From Prostheceraeus crozeri (lineage: Eukaryota > Platyhelminthes > Polycladida > Euryleptidae): a stretch of 64,000 nucleotides of DNA. Below the pieces are notes generated by a model. That model was not told the DNA's origin and made no database searches. It saw only the letters and a program-made list of their open reading frames with translations. Positions 53,101-64,000 of the stretch are shown here, in pieces. Where the stretch lies: contig CAJQUW010014747.1 in NCBI GenBank assembly GCA_907163375.1, positions 1 through 64,000 on the forward strand, in the 5' to 3' direction. A program made the translations under genes and the position numbers. Every line of letters begins with the position of its first letter. Within the stretch, counting starts at the first letter, position 1.

Positions 53101-54617
53101 AAGGAAATTCTTGTCATAATACAGCGCATTTCGATGGTTGTTGACTGTCATGTCATCTCAGCTGAGTAGGAATTCAAATCGAGATTTCAACATACGATCT
53201 GTATTCTGCATCTATATCATTTATGATTGAAACTATTCATGTGAATACATCAAAAATGCAGAAGATGTCAAGAATATGAAAATTGCAATGTTTTATTTTG
53301 ATTTATAAAGGAATGTTTAGTAGTAAATAACCATTTGTGAGTGGATTAAGCAAGACGAGGGAATCTCATGCCATTACTCTGCTGTGCGTAGAACAACTCT
53401 ATTTCTCACATGAAAGATGAGAATTTCATGAGGTATGATGAGAATTCCCTAGTTCACGTATGATGAGAATATGCTTTGATAGTTAATGCATCACTATATT
53501 CACAATTACAAATCCAAAGAATGTCAGATGCGGCTCTATGATGCTTCACAGAACAATATATAAGATTGACCAAGTGCGATGTGGGAAGATGCTTTGAGAA
53601 AAGGAGCTTCATCAGAATTTTTATCCCATCCTCAATTTTGTGTCTGCATATATAGACAAACCACGCGGACGTTTAATAATTTAACTTCGCTGTTTGTGAG
53701 TTAGGGCTCCTGCTACTTAGTTCTCAATGAGACGCACGTTAATGATAAAATTTGAACCCCTAGACTCCAGATTGATAGTATGTATGTCATTAATAAACAC
53801 TGATCCTGCGATTTCACAAGCATGAAACTGCTTTCAATTTACACTGAAATAATTATCTAAATTTTCTAATGAGGTGTTTGTTATGATGTTTCAAATCTAT
53901 GTTAATCCAGATCCCAATGCAACCAGGGTTGAATTTTTGGTGGGTGGGGAAGTTTCCCTGTTACTGAACGTCACACTGACTATACAGTGAGAAAGCTTAT
54001 GTCCCAAACGGTAATGTAATCTCCAATCCCTGTTGATGCTTTTTAGAATTTAAGTTTTCTGTATGTTGTGTCAAGCACTCAAACGTGATTAACTTTTGAT
54101 CTTTTCTGTTATTTGTCTGAAACTCTTTAAATAAAATTAAACTAATTTTTCGATTTTCAGTTGCCATGCGCAACAAAACATAGCTGGATTTAAACTACTC
54201 AATATTTAAAAACTCACAAGCAAATTTGTATCTGATCAATTTTGATAGTAACAGCAAGTTCAAATCTTGAAATAACACAAATCTGCAAATTTAATCACAT
54301 ACGTACGTAGATTAAGAGGATGAAAGAAATATCATTTAGTTTTGCTTGCGAGGAGAATGTCAAGCTGCAATTATGCGTAAATGGAATTGAGGGTGAAGGA
54401 AAATATTTTATTTTTCACCGTGCGCATAATGTAGATATCCTGTCACTTTATTTTACCTGTAAAGCAGATTACTGCACGGGCGTGCAGTAATATTTTCATT
54501 ATTGCACTGGTTGAATTATAGATTTCTATATAGATATATGCGATTGAATTATATAAAACCCGCTTATTATTTCACCATAGAATTAGATTAGTCATAATGG
54601 TCATGATATCGGTGAAA
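50130..54617. other. Non-coding, probable neurexin intron
   Basis: AT-rich sequence without a supportable exon, repeat or RNA gene. Confidence 0.5.
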
Positions 54618-54776
54618 AATAAAATTACCTACACAACTCGTGCAAAGATATCCATCTTTTGCTTTCTCCTCGATCAACATTCTATGACCTCGCCCTTCGG
54701 GCTCGTGCATAGATATGTTGACCTCGAAGAAAGCAATAAAGATGGATATTTTGCACTAGTTGCGTAAATAACTATT
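54618..54776. repeat. Fold-back MITE-like element
   Basis: Arms of about 50 bp (CAACTCGTGCAAAG near 54634 against the complement of TTGCACTAGTTG near 54751) with a central GACCTCGCCCTTCGGG. It would fold into a long hairpin. No clear target duplication. A second short palindrome (GATTACTGCACG...CGTGCAGTAAT) lies at about 54468. Confidence 0.6.
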
Positions 54777-57700
54777 ACATCGTACAGATATTTCAAATGC
54801 ATCGCCTTCACTAACTTCTTTATTTATCAAAATTGTTTCTATTACATGTTCCTAGGTATTTATTCTTGCAGATTGCGTAGAATCAATTCGACCCGACACT
54901 GGCAGTCTTTAAGGTTGTTACATATTACATATCACTCCCAATGGGAATTACGCGCTTAGATATGTAGAGCACACACAATCATGATGAGAAGTTAAGAGTA
55001 CAGACTGCTTTTTCTTAAGTCCTCCGGCACTGGGATTATTTAAGGTGCCTCATCTTTCGCGCACTGTAAACTGTACACAGTCAAATAGCAGTCAAAATTA
55101 GAGCCACATTTAGCAGACAATTGCCACAAACAATATAAGACAATGGATATCCTAATATGGCTGTTCAGAGGAGAGAATTAACAGCCAAAATATTAGACAA
55201 AACTGCCTACTTCTCTAATTTTGCTGCATTATGGGATATTATCTATATGTTGCTGACTACCACATTAGCAGTATAATTAAGTATGTTTCCAACATTAAGC
55301 AGTAATTCAGCATTTCAAATAGAGAATATTGCTTCTGATGCATTTTAAAATCGAACATATTTCATTTAGACGACTCTAAACACATCCTCATGATGTTGTC
55401 GACGATCGAGATTATCCGAACGTGTTTATGAGATTTGCTCGGCTCCTTCGGCAGTGGAATCTCCATTTCAATATATTACATCGCTTTTATATTATTTTGA
55501 AAAAATGTAGGAAATTGATAAAACGCCAATCAATTCACATTCGGTTGATAGTCCGCACAATATTTGTGATCGATTCAGACGCAAATTTCATCATCGCATT
55601 TTTGAGGTCATTGAACAGGTTGGGACATGCGTACTCCTGTAGCCCTACAATGTTCCTACACTCACTAGACAATACAGAATGTGTCCAGAATGGTACATAG
55701 TATATAACTAGTAACTATTAACAGACTCAGAAAATAAAATCGCACGCACTAGTAATATTGTATGCACGTCATGTCTTCAGATACCTAATCATAACGAATA
55801 TGAAAAGTATTTTGAATCATATGCATTCAAATAGCGGCACAGATGGATCAAGCGAATATTTTGATACTATCATGAGCTGAGACTGAAACTGAGTCAGCGA
55901 ATAATTTCAAAAGATTGATCATTGTATTACGGAAAAATCACTCTATCTACATATATATTCCATCAACCAGCACCAAATATTTATTATTATTAGCACCAAG
56001 ATATTACATTACTTGAATTTTAACTGAATAAATTGCCTAAAAAGGCGGGAGAGCTCCTTATCCTCTGTCAAATCATAAAAATTCACCTCCCGCACGACGC
56101 TGTCAGTAACAAATTAGATAAACTTATTGATTTCAGACACAAAGGCATGATTCGTCAAGCCTGAATGTCATCAGCAATACTCTAATAGGATATTATAATG
56201 CATGAGTTCTACTTTTCAAGTATTATGTATTTTCTAACCATTCATGATGAAGCCGGCATCACATGGTACATGAGCTTATGACATTCTTTATTGTTCATCA
56301 GTGTAGAAGATTAGTTTTGTGACTAATATGATCCATTACTCGGAGCATCTACTTCAACTATTGAAGAAGTTGAATGTCTCTACTATTGCACGCGACGCTT
56401 TTGTAAACATCATTAACAACTGTCAATAGAAAGCAAATCATGAATCACGATTGAGCAAAATACTTTTCCTGAGAACACAATGAAATTGAAGCGGTGCTCA
56501 AAACTCTGCATATTTTCATGCTCGAATCTCAATAGCTAATATCACTGCTTTATCGGAGCTGCTTCGTTTTGCAAACTGCTTTGGACGTCAAAATTAATTC
56601 TGATGTCAATTAATTCTACTTAGGATGAAACATCGAATCTTCACCTAACTATTTCTGAATAGACTCAATATTTCCAAATATTCCATTCTGTAAACAAAAA
56701 TGTTTCTCAATATGTGTAAGTAGCACTCTATGTTGTCAATAGATACAAATATTGCTTTAATTGCTAATTTAGAATCAAAGAATTTTCAGTTCAATCACAT
56801 GTTGAAACCCTTATTCGTGACTTTATTTAATAAGGAGATCGTCGTTCAGCATCAATTATCAGATGTTTATCTCTCTAGGATAAGTACAGAGCCTCTAAGA
56901 AACAGTGGGAGCAATCCGCTTTAGGGGAGGGGAATCCCACTAATTCAGGAGGCATTTTGCAGCGTTATTACGCTTCATCTCGTTAACTAGCTCTTTTGTG
57001 GAATAAAAACGCCGATATCTTAAAGTTGATGCTGCGTATAGTTTATCAATGCTGGAAGTAGTCCATTATCTGGTTGCCAAAATCACCTTGAGACGCTGAG
57101 CAGCGAGGATATCTGTTGACGTAAGCAATTTGTGTAACACATCCTCTTGTTCCTGCGACATGCCTTTGCGAAGCCTCAGCCTGCGCCATCATGACCAAGG
57201 CACGAAACAAGAAGATTCCACGACCATTGCAGCTAAATTTCAATGGTAGAGGCAAGCTTCTCTACATTTGACCGGGCTAGCAACAAGGCGTGCAAAGTCT
57301 TGTTCTGCAAAATTGAGGCTATATTGTGCTACACCTAAATTTTACATATCCTAGTTTTTCATGCGTTTTGCCATTTTGGTCTGTTCACTGTACCTGACAT
57401 TATGATACGTTTCGACAATCATTTAAAAACGGTAAAAAACGCTCAATTTGATCGTCATGCATTTTTTACCATTTGAGTATTTCATTTAATTAACAGAGAC
57501 TTCTAGAGAGGGGAATTTAACGTTCAGTGTTAAGCTGGAGTGAACCGCCAATTATGTAGACCCATTAAGTAAAAATCGTGGATTATTTATTTTACTATTT
57601 TATTTATTATTTTGTTGAAAGAGTTTAATGATAGAGCTATTCAATAATTACGTATCGTTTTTTTGGAGAGAAAGGGATTCAAACATTTAAAAGAGTTGAT

Positions 57701-60676
57701 TATGAAATTGTTCAACGATTATGAAATTGTTGAGCGGCTTCCAAGGATTATTCTCTTCGTCATGAAAGAATACTTGATTAATGTACCAGGTTATGAAAGT
57801 GAAAATCCGAATTTTCAAAATTAAAGCAGCAAAATAGAAACTATTTAGAAAGTATTTATAGGAACATGCTTATAGTCATTCTACTAAAATGCAAACTGAG
57901 AAGCGACAAAGATGATTCCTGGTAATAGCCCAGACCTCGCCTAGTAGGCCTTCAAAAGAGATTTACATTCAGTAGAAATAAACCTTCTTCTGTTTTGCAT
58001 TGCCCGTAGCTGCCATTGTAGAGCAATTTAACAATTGCAAAAATTAATTCTTGTCAGCTACAGGCAGCCTCTTTTTCAAAAAAGGGATGGCCTATGCATG
58101 GTAAGTAGTCGAATAAGCATTTACAATAAACTCCGCATTTCTCCTACAGCCCGACCTAAGAAAATGCAAATGACTTATCTATTAGAATTTCTTCAAAGAT
58201 TGAGTTCGCAGTAACTAGACTTGCATGACTTGGAGATACGATAAGTGCTCACTTTATGTGACCATTCTGTGAGTTGTGTTGTGAATGTCACAACTACATT
58301 TTTGAAAACTATTTGAAATACTACTTTAGTGCTTGAAAAATGCTTAGTAAGAATAGATTTACTATTACTACCAAAACTGCAGAAAAACTCCATTTTTTAC
58401 ATTTGAAGACAAAGAACCTCCCACCAACCACATTTCCGTATTATATTTTCGCTATTATTATTTAATATATTTTTGATATTGATAGTGGTTGGAAAATCTC
58501 TAAACTACAGGTGATGGGAGGTCTAATGACATTGCACATAACTTAGCTTATCATTGTGCATCAAATATACTTTAAGTCTGCTGTTCTTGTCTCATCCTTT
58601 GATTTATTTATAAGGTTACAACACTTGCCATACTACATGCACAAAAATTTACTGACTATGTCAAATCAAATGGGCACTCTAATTTTCAGTGTTGTATTTT
58701 TTTGCTTGACTTTTCAAGTGGGCATCCTGTCAATGACACATTTTCAATGTAATTATGTCTGTAAAAATTCAAGCCTATAAAGAACAAGAATACAAAATAA
58801 AAATAAAACTATGTAGCATCAGATGTTTCGGGTCGAGTCCTGAATCTTTGACAATGGCAGAATGTGTTTTGACAATTTTTGTTCCATTATTTTTCACAGG
58901 GTTAGAACCGGTTTTAGCAACGCCCGTCCCCGGCCGGTTTCTCATCACGTCGGTCGGTTAATTTAATTAGACCCATGTTGACCGCTGACGACATGCAGTC
59001 TAGAATAAAATGCTTAGTCAATCATTGCAATATTAAGAGCATGTAAATGTATGCTCTGTGATATAAATATTGCGAACGGTTCATTAAACAGTTAAAAATG
59101 AATGTCGGCAACTTATGCATGCTGTTCAAACCCTACTTTATCTCAAATATAGTTTCCAGAATCGTGTATTCTTGCCTGCATGAATTTCGGAAGCATTGCG
59201 TGCTCCTCAACCTATCTATTGCAAAATTATTCCAGATCTTGAATAATTTCACTACATGGGATGGTTTACATAACACGTGGAGCTTAGAGATGCAACGAAT
59301 AATGAATTTCAATGTAACTTAGGGCCTACTACCCGAACATTTTGACAATAGATCGCAGATAATTGCTTGGTAAACTAACTGCACGCGATAAATTTTGATT
59401 GGCGTAGGTACAGCAACACTCCCGCTTGGACTTGGGACATTCATTGAAATGAAAATTGATGACAACTTTGGCGAGCTCATTGTTCCCTTGTACGTCAGCT
59501 TGTGGTCATCAATGTAAACTTAAAGGATCAGAATTTAAACTGTAGTGGAGAGAGTTCGCAATTCACGTCGCAAATCACTAGAATTCCCTCACAAGTGAAG
59601 AAGTAAATCTCACTTCAGTGAATCACCTAAAATCAAGTTTGCACGCCGCAGACAAAACATTTCGCAACATCAGCACTCAGTCAGTGATCAAATTGTTCAT
59701 CTCAGAACATTTATCGCTAGGAAAACTTTTATTATATTGTAACTTAAAATTTTTTGACCGCTTAAAGCTTTCTTGTGGAGGCTGGATATAGATATACGCA
59801 TATATTATCATCATATCAATGTTATTATGACATGAATGCCTGCTTAGGTCATTATTTTGATTATCTGCTTTCAATTTACTTGCGTTTGATTGACTTTGAA
59901 AATGCAGTTAACATCGTCATAAATTATAAAGTAGCTCTGCAACTCATTAAACTAGTAAATAAGTCATTACGAGTATTACTGTTCATCACACAAAACATTA
60001 TATCAAAGTGCAAATAATTACATTGTGTGACATTGTATTGTAATAGGCAACTCTCGCTTATACGGAGTACCGGTAGGCCTACCATTCATGCACTTCATGT
60101 GTGCTATGTGGAAATTGAATAATGGCTAATGGCATAAGTTGACCAAATAATGTCTGACGATCGAAGCCTTAATCTCCCGATACAGAGACTCCAGCCAACG
60201 CCCCATCGCCGACCGGCCGGTTTTGATGACGATGAACCCTGAATTGTTTCACCGGCCTTTCGTCATTGGTGTATATTTTGGCTTCATCTTTACCTATTCG
60301 ATTGTTTACAATGTGTTACGTACTCTAAAATCAGCCGTACGAATGGGAAAATTCATCTGACAGCTACTTAGAAATTTACTAGGATTGACCGTGTGCTCGA
60401 CGAAAGGCTAGAAAAATTTAATCCAGGAAAATACGAGACTACCAATAGAGCATCTTAGCCATCTCTGACAATGGAAAAGTTAGCTACCTTGTAAAGATAA
60501 TTTTGAAAGAAAAATCGTTGCTTATTAAGTCTTTTCATAAATGTCGGTACTTTACTTAAGTTAAACTACAGAATATCATTTCAGATTGTGGACTTGAGTT
60601 ATACGACCGTATTTCAGCTTTTAAGCATGTTTCATCGTGCTTTTGATATTGATGTATTCAACTAATGTCTTTTCAG
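54777..60676. other. Non-coding, probable neurexin intron
   Basis: AT-rich with scattered short open frames lacking domain signals. A locally GC-richer patch at 57050-57290 may be decayed coding DNA but I cannot identify it. Confidence 0.5.
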
Positions 60677-61106
60677 GCTAGCCAGTTGGAATTGATCCAC
60701 TTTCGAGTCGATGAAGTGGTGGATACGAAAACAATGGTTAAAAAAGTTAAATACAACGGAAAAGAAGTGAAGAGCCTGAATTTCAATCTGGGGAGCCCCC
60801 TGTATATTGGTGGCGTACCAGTGGATTGGTATGCGATTGGTGCGAATAATATCGTCTCAAAAATGGGATTTCAAGGATGTCTTGCGTCCATTTTTCTCAA
60901 TCGTCCCAACAATAAAATTGCAAATGTCTTCACTGACGGTATAATTCCAGATGAATATAAAGGCGATATCATTCGAGGATGTGCCAGCTCTGGTGCTATT
61001 TGTACACCGAAATCATGTCATTATAAAGGTCATTGTGTTCAACAATGGACGCGAACACGATGTGACTGCGGGATGACAAGCTTTGTTGGAGAATATTGCT
61101 CAGAAG
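60677..61106 (+). CDS. Neurexin exon: end of a laminin G domain and an EGF-like domain
   Basis: A 430-bp exon bounded by TTTTCAG and GTATGA, phase 0 in and phase 1 out. It codes the C-terminal half of a laminin G/LNS domain (PLYIGGVP, then GFQGCLAS, and a closing IIRGC disulfide) followed by a six-cysteine EGF domain ending CDCGMTSFVGEYC. That EGF closely resembles the last EGF repeat of neurexins (CDCSMTSFSGPLC in vertebrates, from memory) and is less like CNTNAP/Caspr. Neurexin is the presynaptic adhesion receptor for neuroligins and related ligands. The intron phases agree with the next exon. Confidence 0.8.
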
Positions 61107-62361
61107 GTATGATTTCAAATAGCATTTCAAATACTTAATAGATAATAAATATTCAAAAGGATCGCTGTCAATACCAGAACTGCGGGGACAGATTGTGCTT
61201 TGAATCGAGTCCGAATCTGGCCTTGTATTTCTAGAAATTCTGGCATATACAATTTCGATTTAGTAATGCAGGGACAATGCCTCAATGCGACTAACGTGCA
61301 ACACAATTGACAACATGTAAATTCATTTTTTAGAAATGGGAACACGACAAAAAATACGAATCAACTGCAAATACTTTTGTATGGGATCACCTTTCAGCTC
61401 TTAACTGCATTGCTGTTCTGCTCATCTATCATATCAGCGAATAATACCTTTTTGTATTACAGAATTCAGTGAAATTCAAAGACGCTGCTTCAATAGCAAA
61501 TTCCAAACGCATCTCTAATTGAAAAGTCTCCTCTAATAGGTATTAATAGCAAAAGGCTTTAAGTTACATACATGTAGGCTACAATAAACTTGCAGCGCAT
61601 CACAAAAAGTTAAGTCCAAGTATGTCAATTTATCATTGTTTAATCTAATAAATAAAAGAGCGGGCACAGTCAATAAAATTGATGGATTCAATAGTTTTTG
61701 TTAAATCAAGATTATGGCACTTTTATATTTGAAGTTGTTGTAAAAACGCAAATTTTTCAGTGCTCCTGTTCATTTTTTACAGGGATGATGAAAGGAACAC
61801 TAAGCTCATTAATTTGCTATCAACATTTATCTGAAAGTAAAATGATAGCAATGAAATTCAGATAAAAACTTGTAGAGGTTTATCAATTGGTCTCAAATGA
61901 TAAAATTGCTGAGGTATAAATGAATAGCTGATTAAGTCTCTTTCTTCGACAAAATCATTTGGTTTAAAATTGAATTGACGTACATTCACTTCAGACCGAG
62001 GATCATATATTCATAGACTGACAAAGACTAATGATTCAATGGATACAATGAATAATGATCAAAATGAACTATTCGAATACTTTTAAGAGAAGCGATTTCC
62101 ATAGAGACCTCTAGGCTTTCATATCTTGTCTGAGTTTTATTATTTTTAGCAATGCTTCTATGTACGATGCGAGTTTCTTATTCGCTACTTCTTGTGAATC
62201 CTGTAGAGAAGCTAAATCAAAAGTTGTATGTGTTGTATGTATTTTTTGAAGCAATCTTCGTTTGTTTGTCATTAGTATTGGGTATTAGTTATTGTTAATG
62301 GATGCAGTATTAGTACCCGGCGCTTGTAATTAAACACAACGCATGCGTATTTTCTTTTCAG
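61107..62361 (+). other. Neurexin intron
   Basis: GT...AG intron of 1255 bp between the two exons (phase 1). No repeat or gene recognised. Confidence 0.75.
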
Positions 62362-62555
62362 TTGCTACAACAATTTCTTTCAATAAGGATAGACATACAG
62401 ACAGTTTGGTAATTGTGGAATACACTGGTCATCGTAGGAATACGTATCGGGATGAAATTGCATTTGGCATTCAAACAGACAGGAGTAACGTGACTTTGCT
62501 CAATATACTTGGAAGCGGAACCGCTGGATATGATTTTATCAAAATCGAAATTTTG
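62362..62555 (+). CDS. Neurexin exon: start of the last laminin G (LNS6-like) domain
   Basis: A 194-bp exon between TTTTCAG and GTGAGT, phase 1 in and phase 0 out, continuing the reading of the previous exon. It codes the first strands of a laminin G domain: ATTISFNKDR, then RDEIAFGIQT, and a closing YDFIKIEI, matching the neurexin LNS6 start (RADRLAIGFST and YLELHI in vertebrates). The rest of the domain must lie beyond the window. Confidence 0.78.
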
Positions 62556-62879
62556 GTGAGTCTGTGCTCAATACGCCTTGAAAGAAAATGCCTTGGCCAA
62601 TTGTCTTCATTCTAAAGCATCAATACTCTGTACTTTGACTCTAAAACTGACGAAGTGAAGTGTGGTTAATTTTGAACTTATCTTGAAATGGAGCAAATTT
62701 CAGATAGGCTGAAACGTGCTCCTATTTGGATAGATTCAATGACTTTAGAGGATATATTAAAGCTTCTGAGTTTCATATCTCATAGCTCCTGAGCAACTAA
62801 ATGTCAATGAACAGAAGGATCCCATGTTTACTTCAAAAATCCGTGCGTCATAGGCCTATGTATCCGTGACTCTCGTGTG

Positions 62880-63900
62880 CGCGGCTGGTGTCCGTCGATT
62901 TAGCCAAGGCTTTTGATAGAATTCCGCACCAGGTGATCATAAGTCCTTGTAAAAGTATTCATACGCTTGATGTGACATATAATTGAATTTCCAGTTTTCT
63001 TGCCAATAGGCGGAATCGCGTATGTATAAATGATGCTTCCTCATGGTCCCATATTTCAAGTGGCGTCCCACTGGGAAGTGTCCTTGGGCCTATTTTATCT
63101 GCTATTTCTGTAAACGATTCTTCTGATAAATCCTCAGTAAGTCGTTATGCCAATGATTTGCTGTTGCTAGATTGCATTCGTAATGCTGAAGATGACAACT
63201 TACAAGCCGACTGGCTAAATTTTATGAGATGGTCCAGATCTTTATATCTACCTGTCAATGATGCTGAATGTTGTGTGATGAACATTGTTACAAAAAGAGA
63301 TATGACTCCTAATCCTGTATTTCCCAAGACGCGTATCTAACCGAAGTTGAATGTCTATCTTTTCTTGGTGTCATCATGTCCAATGATTTAAAGTAGAATC
63401 GACACATTAAATTTTTAACTAAGAAGGCAGAAGGCGGTGAAAAGATTGCTCACTTTGTGGGACCTTTGACGTGCAGATTATCCACCTTTGCTTGTGCAGG
63501 GATGCTATGTTGCTTTCCATGCTTTTGTAATCTTCCGCAACACAACAATGTGCTTACCTCTCAAAGATGAAAATTCTCTTATTGTTGGTGCAAATAAAAC
63601 ATGTGATAATCTATTTTCAAAAGTTGTAAAAACGTTAGTATTCCCTTGAGTGAATTGTTTTTGGAACGTTCTTCTCGTTCGACGAGAAGTGCATGTTTAC
63701 TGAGCCGTCCACTCACCAAGACTGAACGATACTGAAAACCGCTCATCAAATTTTGCAAGAAGCCTTTGATTTTATAAAAATTACTTTTTACGACCTATTT
63801 CTCTGCAGTCATTTTCTTTCTAAGTCTTTCTGTTTTATCTCGAAATGTGTAAGGTGTTCACCGAATGTACCATGCTGAGAGAATGAAGAAATTATTATTA
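62880..63900 (+). mobile_element. CR1-like LINE fragment, decayed, in a neurexin intron
   Basis: RT pieces in order: VSVDLAKAFDRIPHQ (62890), SSGVPLGSVLGPILS-like (63060), RYANDLLLLD (63145; active-site position altered from the usual YADD) and FLGVIMSNDLK (63364). Many stops. An ATTATTATTA-like tail lies near 63890. Confidence 0.7.
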
Positions 63901-64000
63901 GAGCTCCGAGCTTTCCCTATGTCGATTTGATTGGCCGAATTGGGTCACTACCCCTGCGTCAAAAGATGCCCTGTTCATCGGCAACCAGAATCCCAAACAG

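Noticed and set aside
57046-57255. Minus-strand 69-codon frame in a GC-richer patch
   Set aside because: Different frames look equally coding-like, no domain is recognisable and there are no clear splice sites.
1-64000. CRISPR array, bacterial operons or rRNA genes
   Set aside because: No spaced direct repeats, Shine-Dalgarno-led operons or rRNA sequence; the spliced host gene and transposons are eukaryotic.

Overview
The window is from an animal genome, AT-rich and loaded with transposons, most likely an aquatic invertebrate. The support for that is the host gene (two neurexin exons with ordinary GT-AG introns), a Polinton/Maverick, Penelope-like elements with GIY-YIG endonucleases, mariner-family transposons and CR1-like LINE debris. 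I cannot name the species. About the first 15.6 kb do not read as normal genomic DNA. They run as a C-run and G-run hairpin, random-like sequence, C-poor G/T blocks, an A-poor block and a 330-bp G tract. I treat them as a low-quality contig end and call no genes there. Layout after that: 15.64-18.54 kb is repeat DNA plus debris of a zinc-finger/coiled-coil gene. A large Polinton runs from about 18.54 to 35.70 kb. Then come G-tract repeats (35.7-37.6 kb), three Penelope-like copies around TA microsatellites (37.6-40.6 kb), a mariner holding a second mariner that holds a MITE (40.6-44.5 kb), and intron-like DNA with a SINE-like head, LINE fragments and a fold-back. The window ends with two neurexin exons at 60.7 and 62.4 kb and another LINE fragment. 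The Polinton is the main content. Its core set is present: protein-primed DNA polymerase B, chromodomain integrase, packaging ATPase, adenain-like protease, double-jelly-roll major capsid protein, two related minor virion proteins and two small basic proteins with GG-x motifs. About one break is visible (in one minor virion gene), most frames are open, and I could not find full terminal inverted repeats by eye. It also carries unexpected genes: a complete two-repeat TATA-binding-protein-like gene, a tandem pair of PC4-like genes, a DEDDh exonuclease-like gene, a stand-alone relative of the polymerase N-terminal module, two RING-like proteins and a cysteine-rich protein. Two promoter classes can be read directly. 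Both ends have an inward-facing promoter with the same CCAAT-17-CCAAT-23-TATA geometry, followed by a first coding exon that is only ATG and a 67-68 bp intron of related sequence. Inside the element, the heptamer ATGCAAA (one variant ATGCAAT) lies 23-40 nt upstream of the first ATG of seven genes, on the coding strand and on both strands. My inference is that the element carries its own transcription programme: terminal TATA promoters for the polymerase and right-end genes, and ATGCAAA promoters for virion genes, possibly served by its own TBP-like and PC4-like factors. This is the strongest candidate for a little-described system here.
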